Positions 1-5,739 of a stretch of 5,739 bases of DNA are shown piece by piece; position 1 is the stretch's first letter; each line of letters begins with the position of its first letter. The notes beneath the pieces are model-generated. The model was not told the DNA's origin. It did not search any database and was given only the letters and a program-made list of their open reading frames with translations. The translations under genes were made by a program, and so were the position numbers. Origin of the DNA: Gammaproteobacteria bacterium (GTDB lineage Bacteria > Pseudomonadota > Gammaproteobacteria > JAPPPA01); NCBI GenBank assembly GCA_028817755.1, contig JAPPPA010000157.1, positions 1 to 5,739 of the forward strand, written 5' to 3'.

Positions 1-5
1 AATCA

Positions 6-37
6 AGCCTAAACCCCGTATTTAACTATAGAGTCAA
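6..37 (-). promoter_or_regulatory. Second MerR-type promoter/operator, pointing out of the window
   Basis: On the minus strand a -35 TTGACT (32-37) is followed by an imperfect dyad with the same geometry as the element at 553-583: ACTCTATAG (26-34), a TTAA centre (22-25) and ATACGGGGT (13-21), with the first arm overlapping the -35 by three bases in both sites. The best -10 is TAGGCT (6-11) at a 20-bp spacing, or TTAGGC (7-12) at 19 bp. It is a weak hexamer, as expected for a promoter that needs a bound activator; the classical mer promoter also has a poor -10. The start point falls at or just past the left edge, so the controlled gene is not visible. By family precedent it would be a metal efflux or detoxification gene. 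Confidence 0.7.
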
Positions 38-97
38 GCGTTTTGATTGTGAGCTGGCAAGTTCAAGCAGCCGGGCCACGGCTAGCTGACTCAAAAA

Positions 98-514
98 CTA
101 GTGAATATCGGTTGCTTCCGAGTTTAACGCTTCGATAATCGGGCAAGTATCGATGCAGCCTTCGCCAGAACACTGGTCGCTGAGATCAGATAGTGCTTCG
201 TAAACACGCTGCAAGTCGGCTATCCGCTCTTTAATCACCAGCAGCTTCTGTTCAGTGAGGTTTTTAACCTCTGACTTACCCGTTTCCTTATGGTCAGAAA
301 TCGCCAATAGGTTACGTATTTCACCCAAAGTGAAGCCTAGTGTTTTAGCTCGACGTATAAAGCGGAGCCGCTTAACAGCCGATTCCGCATATTGCCGGTA
401 ACCTGACGCTGAGCGCGATGGCGTCTCAAGCAGCCCTTCTCGTTCGTAGTAGCGAATGGCTTCAACGCTAACATCGCATTGATTCGCCAACTTGCCGATG
501 CTTAAGGTGTCCAC
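98..514 (-). CDS. MerR-family metal-responsive transcriptional regulator
   Basis: This is a 138-aa one-component activator/repressor of the MerR family, expected to act as a DNA-bound dimer that untwists promoters with over-long spacers when it binds metal. The N-terminal winged helix-turn-helix spans about residues 4-70 and contains the family signature RYYEREGLL (21-29), GYRQY (38-42) and TLGFTLGEI (58-66). A long dimerisation helix follows at about 80-112. The C-terminal metal loop is C115-SGEGCIDT-C124-PIIEAL, with eight residues between the outer cysteines, as in MerR and ZntR (CueR has seven), and an extra C120. K80 aligns with MerR C82, ZntR C79 and CueR S77, so the usual first ligand or selectivity residue is missing. 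The start is GTG at 512-514; an in-frame TAG upstream leaves no other start, and GAAGAG lies 8 nt before it. It has its own MerR-type promoter and a second such site downstream. The family call is certain; the metal is unknown. Confidence 0.93.
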   Translation of the reverse strand: MDTLSIGKLANQCDVSVEAIRYYEREGLLETPSRSASGYRQYAESAVKRLRFIRRAKTLGFTLGEIRNLLAISDHKETGKSEVKNLTEQKLLVIKERIADLQRVYEALSDLSDQCSGEGCIDTCPIIEALNSEATDIH

Positions 515-522
515 GTTATTCG

Positions 523-528
523 CTCTTC
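523..528 (-). promoter_or_regulatory. Ribosome binding site for the merR-type gene
   Basis: On the minus strand GAAGAG lies 8 nt before the GTG start codon at 512-514. It is a partial Shine-Dalgarno match. It supports the GTG start, which is also forced because an in-frame TAG occurs a few codons upstream and no ATG lies between. Confidence 0.55.
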
Positions 529-552
529 GCTAAAGATAAGTCCGAAATAACG

Positions 553-583
553 ATGTTAACCCTGTAGTTTGCTACAGGGTCAA
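553..583 (-). promoter_or_regulatory. MerR-type promoter/operator driving the regulator gene
   Basis: Reading the minus strand, a -35 TTGACC (578-583) is followed by a 19-bp spacer and a -10 TAACAT (553-558). The spacer carries most of a perfect dyad, ACCCTGTAG (572-580 on the complementary strand), a 4-base centre, then CTACAGGGT (559-567). A 19-20 bp spacer filled by a dyad is the diagnostic layout of MerR-family promoters, and the arm sequence resembles known operators of ZntR, PbrR and CadR type. Transcription would start near 546, giving a leader of about 32 nt. The -35 ends only 9 bases from the purL stop codon. The placement implies autoregulation by the product of the gene it drives; this is inference from layout. 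Confidence 0.88.
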
Positions 584-592
584 GTCTTTAAT

Positions 593-3500
593 CTAGCCGA
601 TAAAAGCACGAGCGTTATAGAACATACGCATCCATGGGCCATCTTCACCCCAATCGCTTGGTGCATAGGAGTTTGTGACCGAGCGGAATACACGTTCTGG
701 GTGCGGCATCATGATGGTAACGCGGCCGTCTTCGTTACACAGGCCGGTAATACCGCCCGGTGAGCCGTTCGGGTTTAGCGGGTATTGCTCGGTTAGGTGA
801 CCGTAGTTATCAACATAACGCAGCGCGATGGTATCGCCCGCGTCAGCCGCTTCGGCAGCGCCGTCACGATCAAATGCCGCACGGCCTTCACCATGAGCAA
901 CCGCCACCGGAATACGCGTACCTGCCATATCTTTCAGGAAGATAGATGGCGACTCTTCGATCTGCACGGTGGCTACGCGGCCTTCAAATTGCTCTGATTG
1001 GTTACGTAGGAAACGCGGCCAGTGCGACGCACCGGGAATCAGGTCACGTAACTGGCTGAGCATTTGGCAACCATTACAAACACCCAACGCAAAGGTTTTT
1101 TCATTTTCGAAAAACGCCTTAAATTGTGCGCGTAAGCCTTTGTTTACCAATATGGATTTTGCCCAGCCACCGCCAGCACCCAAGGTGTCACCGTAGCTAA
1201 AGCCACCACAAGCGACCAAGCCTGAGAATTGATCTAGAGTCACTCGACCTTCGATCAAATCGGTCATATGCACGTCGATTGATTCAAAACCGGCGCGGTC
1301 AAACGCCGCCGCCATTTCGATCTGACCGTTAACGCCCTGCTCACGCAAGATGGCCACTTTCGGGCGATCACGGTGCGCCGCCACAACCGGTGCCGCGATA
1401 TTGGCGTTGGCGTTAAAGCTTAGGGTTGGATTAATGCCGGGATCAGCATCATCCAGAATGGCTTCAAATTCTTGCTTGGCGCAATCAGCGTTGTCACGCA
1501 GCGCTTGCATGCGGTAGCTGGTTTCTGCCCATGCGCTTTGTAGCGTGGCGCGATCTGAGGCAAATACCGTTTCACCTTTCTGGTGAATGGTGATGGCTTG
1601 ATCTTCACGCACAGTGGCAATCGGCCAAACCACATCGGCCAAGCCATGCGCGGTCAGGATAATACGCACGGCGTCCATGTCTTTTTCAGCGACCTGAATG
1701 ACTGCACCCAGCTCCTCAGCGAACAATACCGGCAAGGCATCCGCGGCATTCTTAAGGTCGATACCCAAGCCGACACGGCCAGCAAAAGCCATTTCCAGCA
1801 AAGTTACTAGCAAGCCGCCGTCAGAACGGTCGTGGTAAGCCTGTAGCTTGTCTTGATGGATAAGCTGCTGCATGGCCTTGAAGAAGGCTTTTAGGCGCTG
1901 TGCGCTGTTTAGATCGGGCACGTTGGTGCCTACTTGGTTATACACCTGCGCTAAGGCAGAACCGCCAAGGCGATTACGCATCTCGCCAAGATCAATCAGC
2001 AACAAGCTGCTACTGGTGTCTTTTTGCAGTTGCGGGGTCAGCGTTTTGCGCACATCAGTGGCTGGCGCAAACGCAGACACAATCAGCGACAACGGCGCAA
2101 CCATTTGTTTGTCGCCGTCGTCCTGCCACTTAGTGCGCATAGACAGCGAGTCTTTACCCACAGGAATTGCAATACCCAACTCTGGGCAAAGCTCAGAGCC
2201 CACGGCTTTAACGGTTTCGTACAAGCGCGCGTCTTCACCTTCATAACCGCAGGCGGCCATCCAGTTAGCTGACAGGCGAATCTTGCTAATGTCTTCAATC
2301 GGCGCAGCGGCAATATTGGTAATGGATTCCGCCACGGCCATACGACCAGAGGCTGCGGCATCGAGGATAGCTAGCGGCGTGCGCTCGCCCATCGCCATCG
2401 CCTCGCCGGTATAACCTTCAAAGGTGCTGGCGGTCACGGCCACGTCGGCCACTGGCACTTGCCACGGGCCAACCATTTGGTCGCGTACCACTTGGCCGGT
2501 AATGCTGCGGTCACCTATGGTGATTAAGAAACCTTTGCTAGCTACAGATGGCAGGTGCAATACGCGATCAATCGCGTCTTCTAGCGTCACATCGCTTAGA
2601 TCAAGCTTGTTGTTAGGCGCAGCAACCCGTTTGCCATCAATCAGCGTTTTGGGCGCTTTGCCTAGCAACACATCCATTGGCATATCCACAACCGGCTCGT
2701 TAAGCAGGTTGTCGGTTACTTTCAGGTTGCGCTCATCGGTAAAGGTGCCAACTACGGCGTATGGCGCGCGCTCACGCTTGGCGATGTTTTCAAACAGCTC
2801 TAGGTCGGTAGGCGCGATGGCTAACACATAGCGCTCTTGCGCTTCGTTGCACCAAATTTCCATTGGCGTCATGCCCGGCTCGTCGCAGTTAACGTCGCGC
2901 AGCTCAACAATACCGCCTTTGCCAGAGTCATCGAACAGCTCTGGAATGGCGTTTGAAATACCACCCGCACCAACATCGTGAATCGCAATAATGGGGCTAT
3001 TTTCACCGAGCGCTGCACAGCGATCGATAACTTCTTGGCAGCGGCGCTCAATTTCTGGGTTGTCGCGCTGCACCGAAGCAAAATCTAAATCTTCTGAAGA
3101 CTGACCGCTGGCTACGGAAGACGCCGCGCCACCGCCTAGGCCAATCAACATGGCTGGGCCACCCAGCACGATCAGCTTAGAGCCGTCTGGCGCAATACCC
3201 TTCTCGACCTGGCTGGCGCGGATATTACCGACACCACCGGCGATCATGATGGGCTTGTGGTAGCCGCGTAAGGTGCCACCTTCGTCGGCATCTAGCTCAA
3301 AGCTACGGAAGTAACCAGTGAGGTTAGGACGACCAAATTCGTTGTTAAATGCCGCGGCACCAATGGGGCCTTCGAGCATGATGTCTAAGGCCGAGGCAAT
3401 ACGACTCGGTTTGCCATTGTCTTTTTCCCAAGGCTGTTCAGCTCCGGGAATACGCAAATTAGACACAGAGAAGCCGTTTAAGCCGGCTTTAGGCTTACTG

Positions 3501-4474
3501 CCCCGCCCTGTTGCGCCTTCGTCACGAATCTCACCACCAGAACCGGTAGACGCACCAGGATGCGGTGAAATCGCGGTTGGGTGGTTGTGGGTTTCCACTT
3601 TCATCAAAATGTGGATGTCTTCTTCGCTGTAGCTGTAGCGATTTGAAATCGGATCAGCCAAAAAGCGTTGGCCTTTAGGGCCTTCAATGACCGAAGCGTT
3701 GTCTTTATAGGCCGACAGCACGCCGTCTGGGCTAGCGGCGTAACTTTCTTTAATCATTTTGAACAAGGTGGTCGGCATTTCTTCACCGTCAATCACCCAG
3801 TCGCCGTTAAAGATTTTATGGCGACAATGCTCTGAGTTTGCCTGTGCAAACATCATCAACTCAGCGTCAGTTGGGTTGCGTTCTTGTTTGTTAAACGCCG
3901 CTACTAAGTATTCGATCTCATCAGCCGACAACGCCAAGCCCAACTCAACATTGGCTGTTTCTAGCGCGCCGATACCGCCGCCAAGCACGTCCACAGTATC
4001 GCCTTGACGCGGCTCGTGATGCTCAAACAGTTTTGGCAGTTCTGCCTCGTTAAACACCAAAGCATGCATCATGCGGTCATGCAGCAAGGCGTAAACAGCT
4101 TTCTCGTCCTCTGCGCTAATGCTTTCTGGCCAGCCAGAAAACTGCCATAACACGCCGCGCTCAACGCGCTCTACTTGCGCCAAGCCGCAAACTTGAGCGA
4201 TATCCGTCGCCTTTGAAGACCAAGGCGAACGTGTGCCAAAACGTGGCACTACGCGAAGGGTTTTGTTTACGCCCTCTAGCGCCTCTGCTGGCTCGTCATA
4301 GGTCAACAGCAGCTCAAGCTTTTCTTGCGCTTCCGCGTCTAGCTCGGGCGCGTCGGCATAGTGCTCAAAAGTCGCTTGTAGGCCGGTAATGGCGGGCACG
4401 ATTTCTTGCACCTGCGCCAATAGGCGTGAACGACGGAACGGGGTTAAAGCGGCTGGACCGATTAGGCTGAGCAT
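593..4474 (-). CDS. purL: Phosphoribosylformylglycinamidine synthase (FGAM synthase)
   Basis: This cytoplasmic enzyme converts formylglycinamide ribonucleotide, glutamine and ATP to formylglycinamidine ribonucleotide, the fourth step of de novo purine synthesis. It is the large single-chain form of 1293 aa (Salmonella and E. coli PurL have 1295). The order is an N-terminal PurS-like domain (about 1-145), a linker domain with ANSEHCRHK (212-220, including H216, same number as the Salmonella catalytic His), then the duplicated AIRS-like synthase core (about 230-990) with VETHNHPT (293-300) and the glycine-rich GASTGSGGEIRDEGATGRG (307-325). A C-terminal class I glutamine amidotransferase follows (about 1039-1293), with nucleophile C1133 in GVCNGC and the H1258/E1260 pair in MPHPER. 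All catalytic residues are present and no frameshift is seen. The ATG at 4472-4474 lies inside the end of the upstream gene (13-nt overlap) with only a weak AAGAA before it, so translational coupling is likely. No PurR operator is visible at this start. Confidence 0.98.
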   Translation of the reverse strand: MLSLIGPAALTPFRRSRLLAQVQEIVPAITGLQATFEHYADAPELDAEAQEKLELLLTYDEPAEALEGVNKTLRVVPRFGTRSPWSSKATDIAQVCGLAQVERVERGVLWQFSGWPESISAEDEKAVYALLHDRMMHALVFNEAELPKLFEHHEPRQGDTVDVLGGGIGALETANVELGLALSADEIEYLVAAFNKQERNPTDAELMMFAQANSEHCRHKIFNGDWVIDGEEMPTTLFKMIKESYAASPDGVLSAYKDNASVIEGPKGQRFLADPISNRYSYSEEDIHILMKVETHNHPTAISPHPGASTGSGGEIRDEGATGRGSKPKAGLNGFSVSNLRIPGAEQPWEKDNGKPSRIASALDIMLEGPIGAAAFNNEFGRPNLTGYFRSFELDADEGGTLRGYHKPIMIAGGVGNIRASQVEKGIAPDGSKLIVLGGPAMLIGLGGGAASSVASGQSSEDLDFASVQRDNPEIERRCQEVIDRCAALGENSPIIAIHDVGAGGISNAIPELFDDSGKGGIVELRDVNCDEPGMTPMEIWCNEAQERYVLAIAPTDLELFENIAKRERAPYAVVGTFTDERNLKVTDNLLNEPVVDMPMDVLLGKAPKTLIDGKRVAAPNNKLDLSDVTLEDAIDRVLHLPSVASKGFLITIGDRSITGQVVRDQMVGPWQVPVADVAVTASTFEGYTGEAMAMGERTPLAILDAAASGRMAVAESITNIAAAPIEDISKIRLSANWMAACGYEGEDARLYETVKAVGSELCPELGIAIPVGKDSLSMRTKWQDDGDKQMVAPLSLIVSAFAPATDVRKTLTPQLQKDTSSSLLLIDLGEMRNRLGGSALAQVYNQVGTNVPDLNSAQRLKAFFKAMQQLIHQDKLQAYHDRSDGGLLVTLLEMAFAGRVGLGIDLKNAADALPVLFAEELGAVIQVAEKDMDAVRIILTAHGLADVVWPIATVREDQAITIHQKGETVFASDRATLQSAWAETSYRMQALRDNADCAKQEFEAILDDADPGINPTLSFNANANIAAPVVAAHRDRPKVAILREQGVNGQIEMAAAFDRAGFESIDVHMTDLIEGRVTLDQFSGLVACGGFSYGDTLGAGGGWAKSILVNKGLRAQFKAFFENEKTFALGVCNGCQMLSQLRDLIPGASHWPRFLRNQSEQFEGRVATVQIEESPSIFLKDMAGTRIPVAVAHGEGRAAFDRDGAAEAADAGDTIALRYVDNYGHLTEQYPLNPNGSPGGITGLCNEDGRVTIMMPHPERVFRSVTNSYAPSDWGEDGPWMRMFYNARAFIG

Positions 4475-5268
4475 AATTCTTGCGTTTCTGTAGGGTCGTT
4501 AAAAGCTTCGGGGAGTGCTTTCCAGTCGAAGCCTGAATCTTGTGTGGCGCATTGTATCCATTCTTGCGGCCATTCGAGCGCTGGCGCCAAGGTTTCTTTT
4601 ACCAATGCGGGGGTATTGTTCTTTTCGCTGATATGCGTGGCGATGAGGCCTTTGAGCTTACCCTTCGGCAGCGCTTGCAACAGCGAGGCGGTTTGATGAT
4701 TCGCTAAATGCCCTACATCGCCACCCACGCGTTTTTTTAGCGCCCAAGGGTATGGGCCGTCTTGCAGCATTTGCGGGTCGTGGTTGGCTTCTAGCAGTAA
4801 GAAATCGCAAGTTGCGAGCTTGTCTTGCACATGCGGCGTAACGCAGCCGAGGTCTGACACCACCGCGATGCGGTATTCGCCGTCGTCAAACACATACTGG
4901 CAAGGCTCGCGGGCGTCGTGCACTACCGGAAAAGGCTCAACGGTAATGTCGCCAATTTCAAAGCTTTGATGCGGATCAACGCAGTGCCAATGCGAAAAGC
5001 CTGAGGAACCCGCCGCCGTGCCGGTTGAGGCATACACAGGAATGCGGTGTTTACGCGCTAGCGGATTCACGCCTCGGCTATGGTCGCCATGTTCGTGCGT
5101 GACCAGAATGGCCGTGATATCGCTCACCGGACGATCGCCGCAGCGCTCAGCCCAACGCAAGCCAAAATGCTTGGTGTTAAAGCCGTTGTCGATCAGCAAG
5201 AGGGTTTCGCCAGACTCGACCAAAGTAGCGTTACCGCCACTGCCACTGCCTAGCGAACAAAATTTCAA
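4462..5268 (-). CDS. YycJ/WalJ-like metallo-beta-lactamase-fold hydrolase
   Basis: This is a 268-aa metallo-beta-lactamase-fold protein, numbered here from a TTG start. The opening KFCSLGSGSGGN (2-13) is the characteristic N-terminus of the YycJ/WalJ subfamily. The metal-binding motifs are THEHGDH (57-63), H117 with D118, SDLG (138-141, D139), EANHD (160-164), GHLANH (186-191) and H212 in ATHISEKNN. These give a full two-metal site. Bacillus YycJ homologues have been linked to 5'-3' exonuclease activity and mutation avoidance; whether this gammaproteobacterial member does the same is inference. I reject the longer start at ATG 5331 because it runs 62 bases into the upstream gene and adds a tail of about 21 residues before the family start. 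TTG 5266-5268 has AGGT 7 nt upstream and lies one base after the DUF1820 stop. The gene end overlaps purL by 13 nt. A nuclease, phosphodiesterase or other hydrolase role cannot be told apart from sequence. Confidence 0.92.
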   Translation of the reverse strand: MKFCSLGSGSGGNATLVESGETLLLIDNGFNTKHFGLRWAERCGDRPVSDITAILVTHEHGDHSRGVNPLARKHRIPVYASTGTAAGSSGFSHWHCVDPHQSFEIGDITVEPFPVVHDAREPCQYVFDDGEYRIAVVSDLGCVTPHVQDKLATCDFLLLEANHDPQMLQDGPYPWALKKRVGGDVGHLANHQTASLLQALPKGKLKGLIATHISEKNNTPALVKETLAPALEWPQEWIQCATQDSGFDWKALPEAFNDPTETQELCSA

Positions 5269-5269
5269 G

Positions 5270-5626
5270 CTAGTTACCTGCTGGCGCTTGGCCGCCACCA
5301 CTGGGAGTGTACACGGGGAATGAACGCACATTGCCCGCTGTAGCGCTGTCTACATCACGCACTTTGGCTTCGCCGCGCTCTTCCACTTCGTCAATACGAA
5401 TCACGGAATGCATTGGTACGTAGGTGCGTTTAACGCCTTTGAATTCGCTTTTCAGCTTTTCTTCAGACGGGTCGACCAACATGCCAGAGTTCTCGCCGAA
5501 CACTAGCTCTTCAATCTCAATAAAACCAAACAAACCACTCTGGCCGACGCTGCGTGCGTAAACCTCGAATAGCTTGTCTTCATTGGCAAAAACCACACGA
5601 AATAGCGGCTCTGGAATGTCCGTCAT
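5270..5626 (-). CDS. DUF1820 family protein
   Basis: This is a 118-aa protein of unknown function that I assign to the DUF1820 family, small cytoplasmic proteins of Gammaproteobacteria. The recognisable core is LFRVVFANEDKLFEVYAR (8-25), the segment GLFGFIEIEELVFGE (31-45), VDPSEEKLKSEFKGVKR (51-67) and YVPMHSVIRIDEVEERG (69-85). The last 30 or so residues are poor in conserved features, with a flexible Gly/Pro/Ala-rich end. There is no signal peptide, membrane segment or cysteine. The ATG at 5624-5626 is the only possible start, because an in-frame TGA lies five codons upstream. No good Shine-Dalgarno is seen, but the ATG overlaps the stop of the upstream frame as ATGA, which explains how it can be translated. 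It sits one base upstream of the MBL-fold start and so in the same transcript as purL. Co-transcription gives no direct clue to function. Confidence 0.88.
   Translation of the reverse strand: MTDIPEPLFRVVFANEDKLFEVYARSVGQSGLFGFIEIEELVFGENSGMLVDPSEEKLKSEFKGVKRTYVPMHSVIRIDEVEERGEAKVRDVDSATAGNVRSFPVYTPSGGGQAPAGN
5276..5279 (-). promoter_or_regulatory. Shine-Dalgarno site that decides the TTG start of the MBL-fold gene
   Basis: On the minus strand the string CAGGTAACTAGC precedes TTG. AGGT lies 7 nt before the TTG at 5266-5268 and spans the last codons of the DUF1820 gene, whose TAG (5270-5272) is separated from the TTG by one base. A ribosome ending DUF1820 would stop directly over this start. 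The site agrees with the conserved protein start KFCSLGSGS and argues against the ATG at 5329-5331. Confidence 0.75.
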
Positions 5627-5739
5627 GGCAAAGCAAAATCAACTCTTGGAATGGCGCGCATTTTAGCACGGCCGCCCTCGCCCTGCCGAGCTGAACCCGC
5701 AGTATCGCTATTTGAGCCACCCGCAGAATTATTCTGAAG
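5623..5739 (-). CDS. C-terminal end of an unrecognised gene, cut by the window edge
   Basis: An open minus-strand frame enters at the right edge and runs 38 codons to TGA at 5623-5625. The first part is a low-complexity linker rich in Gly, Ser, Ala and Asn (LQNNSAGGSNSDTAGSARQG), followed by a more ordinary basic tail ending RAIPRVDFALP. The stop overlaps the DUF1820 ATG by the four bases ATGA, a junction typical of genes in one operon, and the DUF1820 start has no good ribosome site of its own. These two points are the main evidence that this frame is coding; it is too short to prove by length. I do not recognise the family. The flexible linker suggests the parent protein has a detached C-terminal tail, which is inference. 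Confidence 0.55.
   Translation of the reverse strand, partial: LQNNSAGGSNSDTAGSARQGEGGRAKMRAIPRVDFALP

Larger units (their letters stand above)
515..592 (-). other. purL-merR intergenic gap with no canonical terminator
   Basis: The 78 bases between the purL stop and the GTG of the regulator hold the MerR-type promoter and the regulator's ribosome site. The only hairpin-forming sequence is the operator dyad itself (559-580). In purL mRNA it would fold with 9-bp arms and a CAAA loop, but TTAACATCG follows rather than a T-run, so a Rho-independent terminator is not supported. Some purL readthrough into the regulator is therefore possible. Confidence 0.5.

Noticed and set aside
69..83. Small hairpin AGCCG-GGCCA-CGGCT after the regulator gene
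   Set aside because: Only five base pairs and no T-run on the minus strand; too weak to call a terminator.
559..580. Dyad read as a Rho-independent terminator of purL
   Set aside because: The stem is good but no T-run follows on the minus strand, and the -35, 19-bp spacer and -10 fit a MerR promoter far better.
569..763. Plus-strand 64-codon frame across the purL end and the operator
   Set aside because: It is antisense to the conserved PurL C-terminus and begins inside the MerR dyad; no ribosome site or family resemblance.
1872..2831. Plus-strand open frames of 124 and 135 codons opposite purL
   Set aside because: They are antisense shadows of a fully conserved purL, with Ser/Arg-rich translations resembling no known family.
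4475..4500. Possible PurR operator before purL
   Set aside because: Only a half-site-like ACGCAA is present, with no matching second half, and purL is inside a gene chain here.
5269..5331. N-terminal extension of the MBL-fold gene from ATG 5331
   Set aside because: It reads back through the DUF1820 coding region, adds residues unlike the family, and the TTG at 5268 has the ribosome site and the conserved start.
5660..5689. Possible sigma-70 promoter before DUF1820 (TAAAAT at 5660-5665, TCGGCA at 5684-5689, 18-bp spacer)
   Set aside because: The -10 is fair but the -35 is only four of six, and it lies inside the open frame that overlaps DUF1820. It could be an internal promoter but cannot be supported from sequence alone.
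1..5739. Search by eye for CRISPR arrays, insertion sequences, tRNA genes and long repeats
   Set aside because: No regularly spaced repeats, transposase frames, terminal inverted repeats or tRNA-like folds were noticed; nearly all the sequence is accounted for by conserved genes.

Overview
The window looks like ordinary chromosomal DNA of a gammaproteobacterium with moderate GC content. Three things support this: a full-length, single-chain PurL of the proteobacterial type (1293 aa; the Salmonella/E. coli enzyme is 1295 aa), a DUF1820 protein typical of Gammaproteobacteria, and a compact MerR-type metal regulator. I cannot name the genus. Every gene I can support is on the minus strand, so transcription runs from the right edge (5739) towards the left edge (1).

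The right part (5739 to 593) is a tightly packed gene string read leftwards. First comes the last 38 codons of an unrecognised gene cut by the window edge. Its TGA overlaps the ATG of a DUF1820 gene (ATGA overlap). The DUF1820 stop is one base away from a TTG start of a YycJ/WalJ-like metallo-beta-lactamase-fold hydrolase. The 3' end of that gene overlaps the ATG of purL by 13 bases. The junctions (overlap of 4 nt, gap of 1 nt, overlap of 13 nt) imply one transcript with translational coupling. PurL carries out the fourth step of de novo purine synthesis and fills about two thirds of the window.

The left part (592 to 1) is a small metal-response module. A 78-base gap after purL carries a textbook MerR-family promoter: a -35 TTGACC, a 19-bp spacer and a perfect 9-4-9 dyad. 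It drives a 138-aa MerR-family regulator. Downstream of that gene, just before the left edge, is a second and more degenerate element with the same geometry and direction. The first base of the regulator's likely target gene therefore lies just outside the window. The regulator has the C-terminal cysteine loop of metal sensors, but a lysine sits where divalent-metal sensors have Cys and CueR has Ser. Its metal therefore cannot be assigned by simple comparison.

I see no mobile element, CRISPR array, tRNA or rRNA, and no stretch above 300 bases without a gene. Nothing amounts to a wholly new system. The points most worth following are the paired MerR operators with the unusual sensor site, and the re-assigned TTG start and coupling in the purL gene string.
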